This document shows, piece by piece, positions 1 through 11,324 of a stretch of 64,000 nucleotides of DNA. This DNA comes from Vicia villosa. Its lineage: Eukaryota > Streptophyta > Magnoliopsida > Fabales > Fabaceae. Below the pieces are notes generated by a model. It searched no databases and had not been told where the DNA came from. It saw only the letters and a list, made by a program, of their open reading frames with translations. Position 1 is the stretch's first letter. Each line of letters starts with the position of its first letter. The stretch covers positions 52,650,336 through 52,714,335 of the forward strand of contig NC_081183.1 of assembly GCF_029867415.1 (NCBI RefSeq). Direction: 5' to 3'. Made by a program: the position numbers and the translations under genes.

Positions 1-3000
1 TTCTTCAGCTCCTCGTACACTTCTTCCAGAACTCCGCCCTTCTTCTCTTTCACGCTTGAGTAGGGGTCCATCATGAGACTGTTTCAAACGATGCCACTCC
101 TCCCTATCTCTTTGCCTATCACCCCTCTCCCTCAATAGCCAGGCATCATCTTTCTGCCTAGTTATGTATTGATCATCAGGGTAATCTCTAGTTCTTTGTA
201 GGTCGTCTCTCTTACGTTGATCCAGTACTTCATCTCTTTCTCGCCTGCGCCGACTAGCATTTTCTCGGTAGCCATGTGGGATTTCTTCTCTGTCAATATG
301 TTCCCTCCTAAGATATTCCTCATCCTTCCTCCTCTTGATATGGTAATCCTCAGCAGCTTCATACCTAACCCTCATGCCTTCATCTCTTTCCTTGTGTCTT
401 GATTCCCTTGACCCAACATCTTTTTCATAAGGAATCCTGTAGCTACCATTATCAAACTGTTTTTTAGAATAAAAGCTATCTTCTTTGTCACTTCTCTCGT
501 TTTCTCGAACCTTAGCCCTATCCCTCTTTCTAGGTTCATTGGTTCTAACTTTTCTGCTATAGACATCATCATCTCTCCTTGCCCAATCCATGTCAGAACT
601 GTCCCTATCTTTTTGCCGATCAAATCCGTCAGTATTTGTATGCATTTGATGGGCTGAGTTACGATGCCGGTCCTTGTGAGGGTATGATCCCTCTTTACCT
701 CTAAGTACCATGCGATTTCTTTCCGGGTCGTGCTTTCCATCATACTCTTTTCTATAAAAACTCTGCTCATTGTCATCTGTGTGTTGTCTGATGTTAGCTA
801 GATGTGTTGATCGAGGATCCTGAACTACTTCTTCCTCGAGACCTTCGCGCCGCTTCTGGTTATCTCTGCTACTTGCTGATCTTGCTTTGCTGTTGTCACT
901 GCTTCTGGCAGCTTTCAAGTCCTCCCAGTCATCACTTTCATCAGGCAAAGGTTGCTTAACTTGAGTTGTCAAATTATGTTTCTTTTCTATCCCATCCTTG
1001 GGGACATCTACTTTGTCTTCTGTACTTAAATCAGTCTCTTCCTTACCCAATCTGGGACTTCCATCAGCGGTCCCAATATCCTCAAGTTCAGTATCTTTGA
1101 TCTCCAAACTGGACTCCTTTACATCCTCAATTACAGGAGATGGCAAAAGTGTGCTATCTTTGTCTTCCATGCTCTCAACTGAATCTTCTTTTTTATTGTT
1201 ATCTGTATCCAGTTTTCGAGAATGACTAATAGGAGATTGACTACGCACTCTTTTTTGTGTTTTCCTGCAAATACAAAAGCAAAGAGGCTAATCATAAATT
1301 GTAGATGATTAACAAAAAAGGATGAATGAAAATGCAATTAAATAACTTTGACGAAAAAATGAACATTTGGAAGAAAAAAAATCAGCACAAGAGTACGCCT
1401 GAGGAATTTCCTATGCATAAAAAATGTATCTGAGTAACTAACAATTCTTTTATCTTTGATATAAATTTGATTCAAGAAAAACAGCTTGCTTATACATTGT
1501 TGACTTCTCACTGGTTATAAATTGTTAAAATCTTTTATGTTTACATTTCATTATGATATAAATTAAGCTTAAATTTAGTATCTCTAACTCATTTGACTGT
1601 TCGATGACATGGAAAATTAATTCAGGCACATCATCATAGCTTATTGTCCATAATCAAGCTGTGCTGGTTTAGAAAATTACTTCCAACCGCAACAACCTAA
1701 CATGAATGAATTGGTTAATACATATATTTAAATATCAGTTAGTTTAAGTTACATGGAAATACAAACTTTAATTGTTGCAAAGACCCACAGTTGGATATAT
1801 TTCTAAGGATTTGACTTTCTGCATTTGCTGATTTCACAATAACTATCTAATTACACGAAAATTATAGAACAGTAAAGCACCGCAGAGATGAAAACAAAAG
1901 CATACAGATAGAGGGTAAAATTCCTCTTTTAGGGAAAATATAGACTATCTGATACCTTTCCTCATGAGAACTGAAATTGCCACCATAAGACCTAGGATTT
2001 TGGCCCCTTGAACCAGAGTATTCGATTGGCTTGTCCTGTGAGACGAACAAATCTTCATCTTCATTAGGTACATTAGAAGAAACAGAATTCACAAATGGCA
2101 TTGTTCTTCCTGCAAGCTCTTTCTTTTGTCTGTTATAATCCTGTGCAATACCATCAGAGTACTCAGGATCTAAACTTGGAATTTCATTTCCATCTACATG
2201 GTCTTCTCTAAAACTCTCTCTCTGGGGTTCTCCATCCTCTGATTGATCTTGGACATCTATTCCGACAGAGGACTCGTCATCTTCAGTACCCTGCAAGATA
2301 ATCTGTTGACAAAAAATTGTCATTTACACACTGCAAAAGCAGGATCTACCATAAAAAGGTTTATCCCATGATCCCATAAGCCTGATGTGAAAAAAATCAT
2401 CAAATACCTCAATGATTGCATCTGAATCACGCATTCGAGGAGGGCGGGTATCAATGGAAGGAAGACGTTCACCATAGCCACCTTCCACCTGTATCGCCCT
2501 ACCAGTTGGCTGGTAGGAAATAAATTGATTTGAGTATGGAGACAGAATTAGATAAAAACAATATCTACCACAAACATGTTACAGTATAATGTTGACACAG
2601 GCCAAGAAGCAAACAGATAATTTTATGGAAAATGCAAAGTATTTCAACAAATGCATACCATTGGCAGTCGCATGCGTCCAGAACCTTTCATACCATCACT
2701 TTGTCCCACATCGGATTTTAAAGAATTTGCATTTTCAACAGAACCGTCGTGTAAACCAGTAGCTGCAGCTAATTCAGGGGGCAAATCTGGATCATAATCC
2801 TGAAGTGAAATCAAGTAGATGGTTAATTTAATTATAAAAAGAACATTCAACAAAACACCTCAGTATAATACAGATCAAATTTTAAAATGAAAATAGATCT
2901 TCTACATGCTCTGTTCGACCACTCTCGTAAACACGGATCTTGCTTTGCATTGTAGACTCCAGGCGTAGTTGCTCCTAAAAAGTCACATACAACGGTTTTC

Positions 3001-6000
3001 TCAGTCTACACTAAATTTGTGGAGAATATTGAAATTTGTTTAATAATTTTACCAGCTGTTTACAATAATCTTTCCAGGTCTCATCATTCAAACCAAAGTT
3101 GAAAAAATCAGATACATCAACATTCGGATATTTCCATGGTTTCTCTTCAAAACTCTCAATATCGACGTCAAATATAGTTCTGAAAACAAATGATGATTAT
3201 ATAAGTATCAACCAGATGACATGACTTAGATTTAGTTATACATCAACAGAGACATTCAATTTTCAAACAATGGAAATGATACTATCCTGCACAACAACAG
3301 AAATGAGCCTTTGTAGCAAAACTCTAACGAATAGAATTGTGGATGTAATGCAAGATTCAAATACTAAAGATTACTGTTCATTAATCAGTAAGATATTTGT
3401 TAGAAAAAATATCAGGCAAAAGCAAAAGCGTGGCTGCATTAGTAAAATATACGAGTGCAGTTTAATTTGTAAACGATCAGGGCGATGAATCAACAAAAAA
3501 AAAACGTGCATAGTCATATCATTAGGAAGTAATAATAAACCAATAATTAATATCTTATAGGAAGGAGTTGTAAGCTATACCACTAGCATCAACGTTATTT
3601 TATTTCCTTTGATAGCTAGCATTTAAATGAGGGTTCCTTAAGGGCGCTTAGTTTAGATACTTATTGAATTGGGATTAGAGCTAGTTGCCAGGATCTCAGA
3701 AGAGGTTACTATAGAGGGGCTAATCAGAAAAGTTGAGCAAAGCATCACAGAATGCAGCAATCAGGATGTTAGCTCTAAGGGGCGGTGCTATAATAGGAAT
3801 AGGAACTTGGGTATTATGGGGTGCCAAAGTCCCACATCGAGTAGTATGGGATGTTAATTGGAGTATTTTAGTGGCTTGGCTCTTCCCCTTTGATGCTTAC
3901 CAAGATCCACGTAAAACAAACAAACATACAGGAGCTAACCTCTTTCTATTCATTAATCATACTTTTAGGATTTGAAACAACAAACAGCATAGCAACTCTA
4001 CCATTTTGGAAAAAAATGTTTTTGAATATTAACAGTTATGAAAAACAGCTTTTTTTTCAGAAGCTTGCTTAGGAAGCTGCCAAAGAAACTACTACTTCCC
4101 AAGAATAAGCTAGTTCGAACAGACATTAACAGCAAATAACAGTCACTTGGAACCTAGTGTCCTAATAAAAATTCAGAGAACAAAAGATATAGCTTCACAA
4201 TTAAATATTACTTGTGAGAAGGAAGGGTGAATTCCAATCCACCACCAAAACCCCGCCCTGCAACATTGTTTCCCCAACTAGGTAGTCCAGGACCTGCATG
4301 GAAACCTTTTTGCATACCGATAGTCCCTTTTATTCCAGGTGGTCTCCAATCTCCTCTACCACGACCAATCATGTTAGCAAGCGGACGAATTTGACCAGGA
4401 GGCCCTCCACCTTGAGCAGCACCCGTAACTCCAGGTACTGTTGTTGCACCCGGCCTAATATACTAGACAACAATAAAAAAAAAAATAATCAGATCTTTTC
4501 CATTTCAGAAAGTCATAATAACCTTATATTTATATATGCAGTGCATGCAAAGAACTATCAGCTATGAAGCCCAGGTAATTGATATGGTACAGATACGGAT
4601 ATACAGGAAAATTTAAAAATTCAAGATATGATACGGCCAAGATACTTTAATAAAAAATTAAATTTAAAACAAAAAATATATATATAAATGCACAAAATAG
4701 AAACGCAACTAAAAATAATAAATAAAGATTCAATTACTATAAATGATCAAAACAAATGACAAAATACACCTTTTCTGCACTAATTAGAATATAACAAAAA
4801 CTTCATTAGTACTATCCAAAAAGAACATATTAGTAATATCAAAACAGAAAAACATTATTCAACTTTTAATACTTAACAGTTAACTCTAATCATGTCAGTC
4901 TCCTCTCCCCCATTCTCATCATCAAGAAGCAACATAGCTTTCTATTCTATTATGACTCCTCATCTCTTGACTCCTCATTCCTTTTATGTGTTTTTCTTTT
5001 TTTAATTATTTTTTAAGAAAAAATAGAAAAGTAAATATTAAAAATATGTGTATGTTGCGTCCATATCAGTTATCTTTGGACGTAGCACGCACAAACGTAT
5101 CAGATAATTTTTAAAGAAAAATGCAATACTTCTCCGGTACATATCGGACAAGTATCAGTGTTGGAAATGTGTCGGACACCGATACTTAAGTAATTTTGGA
5201 GTATCGTCGAGGCTTCACTGACTATCATAGAATTGAGATCTTCATCATATGATAGTTTCAATTGTCTTTAGAACATAAAACTTTTCCTTTCTCTTCATTT
5301 AAATTAGTTGCGTAAGATCAAAATTGATCCCATAAAACTGAAAAGTAGAAAAAACTCCCTCAAGGCAGAGTCAAACCACTTCTATTGAAAGGCAGGTTCA
5401 ATAGAAACTGTCAGCAATCACTTCTATTGAAAGGCGGGTTCAATAGACTCTGTCAGCAATCCCCCGAGCTTGGCAATTTTTGAACATCACTGTAAGCCCT
5501 TGCTGAGGCTTGTGGTACTCACCAGCCTCTTGAATGGGTTAGCCTCCCTAGACTTTACTCACAAAATTATGTAATTTCTGATTTATGGAAAGCATAGCAT
5601 TCAGCCAAAATAAGGTTATCTTATCTATTTTATTGATACACGGAATAGATGAGCATAAAAGTCACGTTTTGTTTAAAATGCAAAAATGCTTTATATGAAT
5701 AGAATCATAACGTAGTTGAAGAGGTAAAAAACCTTCAAGTGGAATTAACTTTTATTGGGTTTAAATATAACGGTTGCCACTGATAGTAGGCAATTAGTAA
5801 TTCATAACATGATGAACTATCGAGATGGATGTACGAGTGAGAACGACTCGCCAAACAGATAGCACAGTCGGAGAGAAAGAAATCCTGCAGACATTAGTTC
5901 TAGAATCAACTTTGTCGTGCACCTATCCCTCCTCCCTCCAATAAGGTACATAAAACATTATAGAATTGTGAACAAGTGAATTCGATTCTTTCAGAAACAA

Positions 6001-7167
6001 GATGTTTTGTTTTGGAAAAAATTGTACAGTGTAATGGGGTTCGTGATTTCTGTTTGCGAACAAAACAATCTGAAACATACACTTTAAGTGTCTTCACAAA
6101 AACTACAAAATGCAGAGAGCAACCAGGTGATTACTAACAACCAGGGACTACTAACTCTATCACATACATAATCCCGCTGGAAAAATATAAAGCCAGATAT
6201 TTAAATCATAAAGTTTCGATTTAAAATGTCTAACAGTTACAAAGCCAAGAATATACACTTCAAATCAACACAATTCATTCATACTCAAACTATTAAAAGA
6301 TTACCATAAACTATAGAAACGACACTTCTAGAAACCAACCTTAAACTGAGAATGAAACGGATGATACCCATGAGGTTGACTGCCATAGCCAATTTTGGGG
6401 ACAACAGGGACACCACCAGGACCCGGGACTACCTTGCCTGGTTCAGCCACATCCTTCCTCTCGCCATCAGTCGGAACATTGGCATTCTCCCCCCATTCTT
6501 GCTCCTCCAAACCCTGATTGGTTTCACCAGCTACAATCACTAGCCCACCGTCTTCATCTTCGCCGTCACCTTCCATTACTCCAACATTTTCCATGGCCAT
6601 GTGATTGTCATCATTCAACACTATCTGCAAATCATCATCACTGTCACTGTCCCAATCCTCATTCCCACCGCCTCCATCGTAACCTCCACCTTCTTCCAAA
6701 CCTTCCCCGCCGGATAACCCTGGAATAACCGGCTCTGAGCCTCCGCCATCTTCATCTTCGATGTCGAATTTAACCTCATCGTCTTGATTTTGATCCATCG
6801 GATTATTATTATTATTACCTTCAACAATAACATCAGCAATAACATCAGCAGACGCTGGTTTCGAATCCATGGAAGACATATCCGGAGGTTCAAGAAGAAC
6901 CCTAACACCGTCGGCGGATTCCTCTTCTTTCTTAAGAGGCGGCTCCGGTTCCGGTTCCGGCTCATCTTGTGTTGGGGCGGTTAGACGGTGGTCAGGAGGA
7001 TCTAATTGATCGGGTGCATCGTTGATAGAGTGGGAGGCGGCGCGGGGGATCTGGTTGAGATCGATGGAGGGAGGAGCAGGTGAAGTGTGAGAAGGGGGAG
7101 GCGAATCGGTGGCAAAAGGTAGGAGAACATCGGTGTATAAATCTCCGAATTCATCATCGTCGTCCAT
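1..7167 (-). CDS. FIPS5: FIP1[V]-type polyadenylation factor (8 exons, C-terminus beyond left edge)
   Basis: Nuclear subunit of the cleavage and polyadenylation complex; plant FIP1[V] links poly(A) polymerase, CPSF30 and RNA during mRNA 3'-end formation. Exons read on the minus strand: 7167-6340, 4462-4212, 3179-3053, 2974-2906, 2799-2659, 2509-2408, 2302-1956 and 1264-1. All junctions are GT-AG and the phases fit, giving 1043 visible codons. Exon 1 starts MDDDDEFGDLYTDVL and carries an acidic region and the conserved WDSDSDDDLQIVLND. Exons 2-4 hold the Fip1 core (FEEKPWKYPNV, FFNFGLNDETWKDYCKQL). Exon 5 has YDPDLPPELAAATG and exon 6 has GERLPSIDTR. Exon 8 is a long Arg/Asp/Glu/Lys-rich tail, as in Arabidopsis FIP1[V]. 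The start at 7167 was chosen because the DDDEFGDLY N-terminus is family-conserved; an in-frame ATG at 7284 would only add a Ser/Thr-rich leader. No frameshift or stop is visible, so it looks functional. Confidence 0.95.
2659..4211 (-). other. FIPS5 introns 2-4 and a USE-like motif in intron 2
   Basis: This stretch covers introns 2 to 4 and the small exons 3, 4 and 5. Intron 2 (3180-4211) is AT-rich at its ends but has a less AT-rich block at about 3630-3900. That block contains AGTCCCACATCG near 3830, which matches the upstream sequence element of plant snRNA promoters, followed by TATGGGATG. I see no snRNA body after it, so it is more likely a dispersed-repeat fragment. Intron boundaries are standard GT-AG. 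Confidence 0.5.
4563..5220. mobile_element. MITE-like insert in FIPS5 intron 1
   Basis: An approximately 650-bp AT-rich block inside intron 1 is bounded by short inverted ends: GAAGCCCAGGTAATTGATA on the left, and the complement of a GAAGCCTCGACGATACTCC-type end on the right. Near both ends it carries the GATAC/GTGTCGGACACCGATAC words common in plant dispersed repeats. It has no coding capacity and I could not define a target duplication, so class and exact limits are uncertain (a non-autonomous hAT- or Mutator-like element is possible). Confidence 0.4.
5377..5460. repeat. 42-bp tandem duplication in FIPS5 intron 1
   Basis: Two adjacent copies of a 42-bp unit (CACTTCTATTGAAAGGC then RGGTTCAATAGA) differ at only a few bases. 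The following stretch to about 5560 is less AT-rich than the rest of the intron but shows no coding frame. The remainder of intron 1, 5560-6339, holds nothing recognisable. Confidence 0.7.
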
Positions 7168-8013
7168 GGCAAGAGAAAAAGTGAGTTTGGAAGACAGAGA
7201 GAGAAGGAGGGATTGGTGTGTACTTTGTGTCGAAGAGGGTTTTGAGGTTCGGCAACTAGTGCCGAAGCTGGTTCTATGGCCCAACCTGCTCTTCCTCTCT
7301 CTTTTCTCTCATTCTTAGGTTAAACCACCATTATTATTTATTATTATTATTTTATTTTTATGTACAAACACCATTATAATTATTATCATGTTAATTATTT
7401 GATAACCATTAATTAAATATATTTAAATTTTAATTAATAAATTTTAAAATAATAACTAGTCACAATAATATATCATAATATATCGAAGAGAATCCCAAGA
7501 ACCTTCATATGACACAATCAATATTTTTTTTATAAACATAATACGATTTTATTATTTTCTTTAGACGTTATTTCTTATTTATTTCATATTGTAGATTAAA
7601 GAGATAGATGAGTTAAGAAATATTTTCTATTTTAAATGTAACTTCTATGAATTCCGCAAACACCCGATGTGTGTTTTAGGATAAGTTTCATTTGGTAAGG
7701 AATCTTTCCTTTTCGCGAGTTTTTCTCGCCATTTTGTAAGCAGATTTTAGTACCCTTAATACTCATCTATAATAATCCTTGCATATAAAAAAAAATCGCC
7801 ATTAAGCGTCATCTTCTATATTTTTCTTTATGAAATTATGTAATAATGTAATATTTGATGTTTTTCCGTAACAAGTCTTATTTTTATGGAAAATAATTTC
7901 TTATGAAGTATATTATCGACAGGGTTTGGAGAGTAATATATGACTATAATTGTGTGTTGAAGATCACTCGTTTGTCATATTATAAAGTTAATGATGATGA
8001 TATTGGTTCACTT

Positions 8014-8053
<40 letters not shown>

Positions 8054-8339
8054 TTATATTGTTGTTAGGGATTCGGATGAATATATTGTATTAATGGTAT
8101 TAGTTATGTATTAAGTTGAATCCTTTAGACTTTGTTTAGGAGTTTGGAAGACAATGGAGGGGATAACTTTGAAAAATATGAAGGGTTGAGTGAAAATAAT
8201 AAAAAGATTTTGATTGTGCGAGTTTGTTTTTCTTCTTAACACCAAAATCCCCTAATTTGAGAAACTCAACATTTATAATGAAGTACGATTTTAGAGGGTT
8301 TACATAAATTTTTCAAATATATTTTATGTTGCTATATTA
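7168..8339. other. FIPS5 upstream region / AT-rich intergenic DNA
   Basis: This contains the 5' UTR and promoter side of FIPS5 (the gene reads leftward). A TTA/ATT-rich microsatellite lies at about 7328-7370, and the rest is AT-rich DNA without a plausible gene. No TATA box could be assigned with confidence. The outer copia element starts at 8345, so only about 1.2 kb separates the FIPS5 start codon from a 38-kb transposon nest. Confidence 0.6.
8018..8049. repeat. (TA)n microsatellite
   Basis: About 16 uninterrupted TA dinucleotides. Confidence 0.9.
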
Positions 8340-8344
8340 TTCTA

Positions 8345-8821
8345 TGTGAGATATTAGATTGAACTCTATTTGGTTGAAGAGTAGTTTCTGGTTCGAAAGG
8401 ATTGATGCATGTCGTCGAATTATGTTCACATGCTGGTGTCGAAGACCTACATATTGTAGTCGAAGTGTGTTATAGTATGTGGGTATCGAAATGGTATGGT
8501 TTTTAGAATTTTGAATTAGGTCTATTTGTTAAGTTCAGTTGTTTAAGTTAGCTTGTACCATAAGTTAGCTTGTAATGGATATTTGTGAAAAAGCTCATTA
8601 GTTTAGTATGTTAGGTTTATTATAAATAACATACTAATTTCTCATCATTGCATACTGCAGATCCTAATCTAGGGTGAGAGGGTTATTTGTTATTCTTGTA
8701 ACAGTTGATCTCTTGAATAAATAGAAAGTAAATAATAGTAGTTATAACCAATTATTGTTGTTATTTTTGCTTCCCATTATATTCCATATTGTACTCTGTT
8801 CTTGACATCGTTTTCACAATA
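8345..8821 (+). repeat. Left LTR of outer copia
   Basis: Same length as the right LTR. The internal region begins AATTGGTGCGATTAGCATGG. The usual initiator-tRNA primer word is not obvious, so the exact LTR end (CACA at 8818 or CACAATA at 8821) is set by the TTCTA target duplication. Confidence 0.9.
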
Positions 8822-8837
8822 AATTGGTGCGATTAGC

Positions 8838-10505
8838 ATGGAGAAGATGCCTTCAATAAAGTATGAGATTGAAAAGTTCATCGGAGCGAGCGATTTCGGT
8901 TTATGGCACTTGAAGATGAAAGCCCTATTGGTCCAGTAGGGTTGTTTGGAAGCGTTGAAGGGATCGACAACTATGGGCATTGCGTTAACGAAAAAAGAAA
9001 AGACGACCATGATCGAGAAAGCCCACATCACAATTGTGTTGAGCCTTGGTGATAAGATTCTTCGACAGGTATCAAAGGATACGACTGCATCAGAGTTATG
9101 GGTGAAACTTGAAAGATTGTACATGATCAAATCGCTAATAAATCGACTCTACCTAAAGCAAGCTTTGTATTCATTCAAGATGATTGAAGACAGGGTATTG
9201 GCTAAGCAATTGGATATGTTCAACAAGCTGATCCTTGATCTTGAAAATATTGATGTGAAGATCGATGATGAAGATCAAGCGTTGTTGTTGTTGTGCATTT
9301 TGCCTATGTCACATGCTCACTTTAAAGAAACTCTCTTGTATGGAAGGGAGTCCCTAACCTTCGAAGAAGTTTAATTAGCCTTGTATTTTAAGGACTTGAA
9401 CGAACGAAAGGAGCATAAACCTTCGACGGTTGGTGAAAGTTTGGCTGTTAAGGAGAAATTCTTGCAAAAGGATGGTAAGTTCGACGTGAAGAAAAGTAAA
9501 AGTCAACAGAAGTCTTACAGTGGCGAAGCATCTGGTATTCGATGCTATCATTGTAAGAAAAAGGGTCACACTAGAAAGATGTGCCCTGAACGCCTGAAAG
9601 ACAATGGAGTTAAGGATAATGGCAACATAGCCATTGTTCAAGATGATTTTGAATCATTTGATATTCTTGTGGATTCAAGCAGTGACTCAAGTAAGGAGTG
9701 GATTAGGGATTCAGGTTGCACTTGGCAAATGACTCTAAACAAAGACTTGTTCGAGGAATTATGTGATCAAGATGGTGGATCTGTATGTCTGGGAAACAAC
9801 AAAGCTTGCAAGATTATAGGTGTTGGATCAGTGAGATTCAAGCTCCATGATGAGTCAATAAGGTTGTTGACTAAAGTCAGGTATGATCCTGATTTGAATA
9901 GAAATTTGATTTCTCTTGGTGAATTCGACAAGAAATGATATGTTTTCCAAGGAGAGAAAAGTATCATAAGAGTCACGAAGGAGTCAAAAGAAGTCTTGAG
10001 AGGCGTGAAGAAATAAGGCTTGTATACCCTTGAGGATGAAGTTGTGAGTGGTTCAACAAATGTTACATCCATGAAACCTCTGTCGAAGACAAAAATTTGG
10101 CACATGAAATTGGGCCATGTCAGTGAAATGGGTTTGGTCGAATTGGGAAAACAAAATCTGATTGGTGGAGACAAACTCGAAAAGTTGAAGTTTTGTGAAC
10201 CATGTGTACTTGGAAAATCTTGCAGAATGAAGTTCAACAAAGGCAAAAAAAGAACACATGGATACCTTGATTACATCCATGTTGATCTTTGTGGGCCTGC
10301 AAGGTGTCCATCACATTCAGGAGCGAGGTATTTTCTATCCGTAGTAGATGATTATTTCTGAAAATTATGGGTATTCATCCAGAAGACTAAGGATGAAACT
10401 TTTGAGAATTTTAAAAGTTAGAAGACTCTGGTCAAAAATTAAACTGGCAGAAAGGTCAAGAGGTTGAGAACCGATAATGGCCTTAAATTTTGCAATAAGG
10501 CGTTC
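8838..10505 (+). pseudogene. Outer copia gag-protease-integrase (5' part), decayed
   Basis: Starts MEKMPSIKYEIEKFIG, a UBN2-type copia gag, with a TAG after about 33 codons. A zinc knuckle CYHCKKKGHTRKMC lies near 9540-9590, followed by a protease active-site-like DSG (WIRDSGCTW, about 9698-9730). Next come the pre-integrase motif (WHMKLGHVSEMGL, about 10100) and the integrase start with its first two acidic catalytic positions (HVDLCGPA near 10280; RLRTDNG near 10465). Several stops and frameshifts make it non-functional. It is cut at 10505 by the Cassandra insertion, between the second Asp and the Glu of the integrase triad. Confidence 0.9.
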
Positions 10506-10605
10506 TGTAACACCCTAGACTTCTTTCAGGATGATCGACTGACCCCACAAACCAACACGAGTCTTTTCAGCATGCTTTGACCTCACTCGCACGCTTTCCG
10601 GGAAA

Positions 10606-10720
10606 CTTCCCAGAAGGTCACCCATCCCAATACTACTCCAAGTCAAGCACGCTTAACTATGGAGTTCTTATTGAACGGGCTCCCGAAAAGAAGATGCATC
10701 TTGTTGGTATAAGTAGTACC
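10606..10720 (-). other. 5S rRNA-like segment, Cassandra LTR (left copy)
   Basis: Read on the minus strand it follows plant 5S rRNA: AACTCC.TAGTTAAGCGTGCTT (box A region), AGTAGTATTGGGATGGGTGACC and TCTGGGAAG (box C region). The 5' part of the 5S is diverged. It is part of the retrotransposon LTR and not a ribosomal gene. Confidence 0.9.
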
Positions 10721-11050
10721 CATTAATCCTTATAAGCTTTCCTTCAACCATGCAGTCCCATACCTGCACGGCTTTAGGATCCCTCTCATTCCGATGTGGC
10801 GACCACCCTAGCCCCAATTGGCCCCAGTTGTTCCATGCGGTGCAACCACCCCTCGCCTTCTTCAGCCTCGGGTGTTACATGCCCACCAGCTTCCGCATGG
10901 TTCGTCCTCGAACCACATCGTACTGGGAGAGGTCTGGCTCTGATACCATTTGTAACACCCCAGACTTCTTTCAGGATGATCGACTGACCCCACAAACCAA
11001 CACGAGTCTTTTCAGCATGCTTTGACCTCACTCGCACGCTTTCCGGAAAA

Positions 11051-11165
11051 CTTCCTAGAAGGTCACCCATCCCAATACTACTCCAAGTCAAGCACGCTTA
11101 ACTATGGAGTTCTTATTGAACGGGCTCCCGAAAAGAAGATGCATCTTGTTGGTATAGATAGTACC
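11051..11165 (-). other. 5S rRNA-like segment, Cassandra LTR (right copy)
   Basis: Second copy of the same 5S-like stretch with box A and box C words intact. It differs at a few bases from the left LTR copy, for example CTTCCTAG against CTTCCCAG on the plus strand. Confidence 0.9.
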
Positions 11166-11324
11166 CATTAATCCTTATAAGCTTTCCTTCAACCATGCAG
11201 TCCCATACCTGCACGGCTTTAGGATCCCTCTCATTCCGATGTGGTGACCACCCTAGCCCCAATTGGCCCCAGGTGTTCCATGCGGTGCAACCACCCCTCG
11301 CCTTCTTCGGCCTCGGGTGTTACA

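Larger units (their letters stand above)
10506..11324 (-). mobile_element. Cassandra-type TRIM element
   Basis: Two 374-bp direct terminal repeats (10506-10879 and 10951-11324), TGTAACACCC...GGGTGTTACA on this strand, flank a 71-bp internal region. The 5-bp target duplication CGTTC is at 10501-10505 and 11325-11329. On the minus strand the initiator-tRNA primer site TGGTATCAGAGC (10948-10937) lies 2 bp from the LTR, so the element reads leftward. It has no coding capacity. Each LTR contains a 5S rRNA-like segment, which is diagnostic of Cassandra. It splits the integrase region of the outer copia. Confidence 0.95.

Noticed and set aside
998..1225. Ser-rich plus-strand frame
   Set aside because: Antisense shadow of FIPS5 exon 8, whose splice phases and family similarity fit.
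2690..2715. TTGTCCCACATCGG as an snRNA upstream element in FIPS5 exon 5
   Set aside because: It is coding sequence (SDVGQS) of a conserved exon; a chance match.
3733..3975. 80-codon frame in FIPS5 intron 2
   Set aside because: Inside an intron with proper splice sites on both sides, overlapping another short frame; reads as repeat-derived DNA.
10606..11165. Two functional 5S rRNA genes
   Set aside because: They are parts of Cassandra LTRs with a diverged 5' half, flanked by LTR ends and a target duplication.
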